Shown here piece after piece: positions 6,607-7,497 of a stretch of 7,497 nt of DNA; the first letter of the stretch is position 1, and the number at the start of each line of letters is the position of its first letter. The position numbers and the translations under genes are program-made. The DNA is taken from assembly GCA_044225565.1 (NCBI GenBank), contig JBGAIL010000220.1:1-7497 (forward strand), in the 5' to 3' direction. The stretch comes from CAVXAE01 sp044225565 (GTDB lineage: Bacteria > Pseudomonadota > Gammaproteobacteria > Steroidobacterales > Steroidobacteraceae). The notes beneath the pieces are model-generated. The model was not told the origin of the DNA. It did no database searches and was given only the letters and a program-made list of their open reading frames with translations.

Positions 6607-7497
6607 GTGACAACCGCGTGGAAAGAGCTGGAAATCGATCTCGAGGCCGAGGCGGAGCGCATCTGCGCCCGCATGCGGGAGACCACCGGGAAGCTGCTCA
6701 AGAAGCGCGGGCTGGTGGTCGCCATCTCGGGCGGCATCGACAGTTCCTGCTCCATCGCGCTCGCGGTGCGGGCGCTGGGCGCCGAGCGCGTGTTCGCATT
6801 GATCCTGCCGGAGAAGGACTCATCGGACGACAGCTCGGCCCGCGGCCGCCTGCTGGCCGAGCACCTCGGCGTCGAGCATCTGGTGCACGACATCGCCCCC
6901 ACCCTGGAAGCCATCGGCTGCTACCAGTGGCGGGACGAGGCCATCAAGCGCGCGATCCCCGGTTATGGACCGGGCTGGCGCATGAAGATCGTGCTCACCG
7001 GGGGGCTGGAAGGCCGCATCAATCACTTCAACATCGTGGCCCGCGCGCCGGATGGCAGCACCCGCGAGCAGCGGCTGGGGCTGCAGGACTACCTGCAGAT
7101 CGTGGCCGCCACCAACTTCAAGCAACGCATCCGCAAGACGCTCGAGTACTTCCACGCGGACCGCCTGAACTACGCCGTGGTGGGCACGCCCAATCGCCTC
7201 GAGTACGACCAGGGCTTCTTCGTGAAGAACGGCGACGGCACGGCGGACGTCAAGCCCATCGCCCATCTGTACAAGACCCAGGTGTATGCGATGGCGGGAC
7301 ATCTCGGCCTGCCCGAGCGCATCTGCTCGGCAGTGCCCACCACCGACACCTACAGCCTGCCGCAGGGCCAGGACGAATTCTATTTCGCCCTGCCCTACGA
7401 CAAGATGGACCTGGCCCTGCTCTACCACAATGGCAAGCGAACCTCGCAGGAGCTCGCCGGGCAGCTGGGCCTCACGCTGCAGCAGGCAGAGAGCATC
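6607..7497 (+). CDS. NAD+ synthetase-like ATP-dependent amidating enzyme, 3' end outside window
   Basis: The first 297 codons are seen, open to the right edge. Start is GTG at 6607 behind AGGGAG. The ATP pyrophosphatase loop SGGIDSS is at 41-47. A NadE-type C-terminal core follows: VVGTPNRLEYDQGFF (191-205), NGDGTADVKPIAHLYKTQV (208-226), PTTD (244-247), and GQDEF (254-258). NadE turns the carboxylate of deamido-NAD into an amide through an adenylate. This protein has no N-terminal nitrilase domain in the window, so it would use free ammonia or ammonia from a partner. The distance from SGGIDSS to GTPN is about 150 residues, clearly more than I expect for E. coli-type NadE (near 105), and the usual NxxxRxRM segment reads NFKQRIRK. 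An insertion around 100-150 and changed NAD-site segments suggest a different substrate. Being in a carrier-protein operon supports a specialised role. An ordinary NAD synthetase remains possible. Confidence 0.85.
   Translation, partial: MTTAWKELEIDLEAEAERICARMRETTGKLLKKRGLVVAISGGIDSSCSIALAVRALGAERVFALILPEKDSSDDSSARGRLLAEHLGVEHLVHDIAPTLEAIGCYQWRDEAIKRAIPGYGPGWRMKIVLTGGLEGRINHFNIVARAPDGSTREQRLGLQDYLQIVAATNFKQRIRKTLEYFHADRLNYAVVGTPNRLEYDQGFFVKNGDGTADVKPIAHLYKTQVYAMAGHLGLPERICSAVPTTDTYSLPQGQDEFYFALPYDKMDLALLYHNGKRTSQELAGQLGLTLQQAESI

Noticed and set aside
5531..6613. 360-codon minus-strand frame opposite the ANL ligase
   Set aside because: Antisense shadow; the plus-strand gene has the complete ANL motif set.
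6820..7428. 202-codon minus-strand frame near the right end
   Set aside because: Lies opposite the NadE-like gene, whose frame continues without a stop to the window edge and has the SGGIDSS and GDG motifs.

Overview
The window is a tightly packed, single-strand (+) run of seven genes with high GC content and strong G/C bias at third codon positions. This fits a high-GC Gram-negative bacterium, most likely a proteobacterium; nothing in the window fixes the genus. No rRNA, tRNA, mobile element, CRISPR array or long intergenic gap is seen. Neighbouring genes are separated by 1 to 24 bases or overlap by 23, so they are probably co-transcribed. The first and last genes run off the window.

Layout. 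(1) 2-988: acyl-CoA dehydrogenase-fold flavoprotein lacking its N-terminus. (2) 990-1901: amino acid:[carrier protein] ligase, a homologue of the catalytic core of archaeal-type seryl-tRNA synthetase. (3) 1926-2903: DUF1839-type protein with a Cys...His arrangement suggestive of a papain-like or BtrH-like acyltransferase. (4) 2917-4869: AsnB-type glutamine-dependent amidotransferase, GTG start. (5) 4847-5095: 82-residue stand-alone carrier protein with Ser38 for phosphopantetheine. (6) 5102-6592: ANL-superfamily acyl/aryl adenylate-forming ligase, GTG start. (7) 6607 to the window end: NAD+ synthetase-like ATP-dependent amidating enzyme without a glutaminase domain and with an apparent internal insertion.

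How they may work together (inference). The aaRS-like ligase would charge an amino acid onto the phosphopantetheine arm of the carrier protein. The flavoprotein could modify the tethered aminoacyl group. The DUF1839 protein could move it to an acceptor. The ANL ligase could activate a second carboxylic acid, either for the same carrier protein or as a CoA ester. AsnB and the NadE-like enzyme would form amide bonds. Four of the seven enzymes belong to families that activate carboxylates as acyl-adenylates. The locus therefore looks like a small, non-NRPS pathway for making and attaching amide-linked or aminoacyl groups, to a secondary metabolite or a cell-surface glycan. It is not a set of housekeeping Asn, NAD and fatty-acid genes. 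The final product cannot be read from this window.
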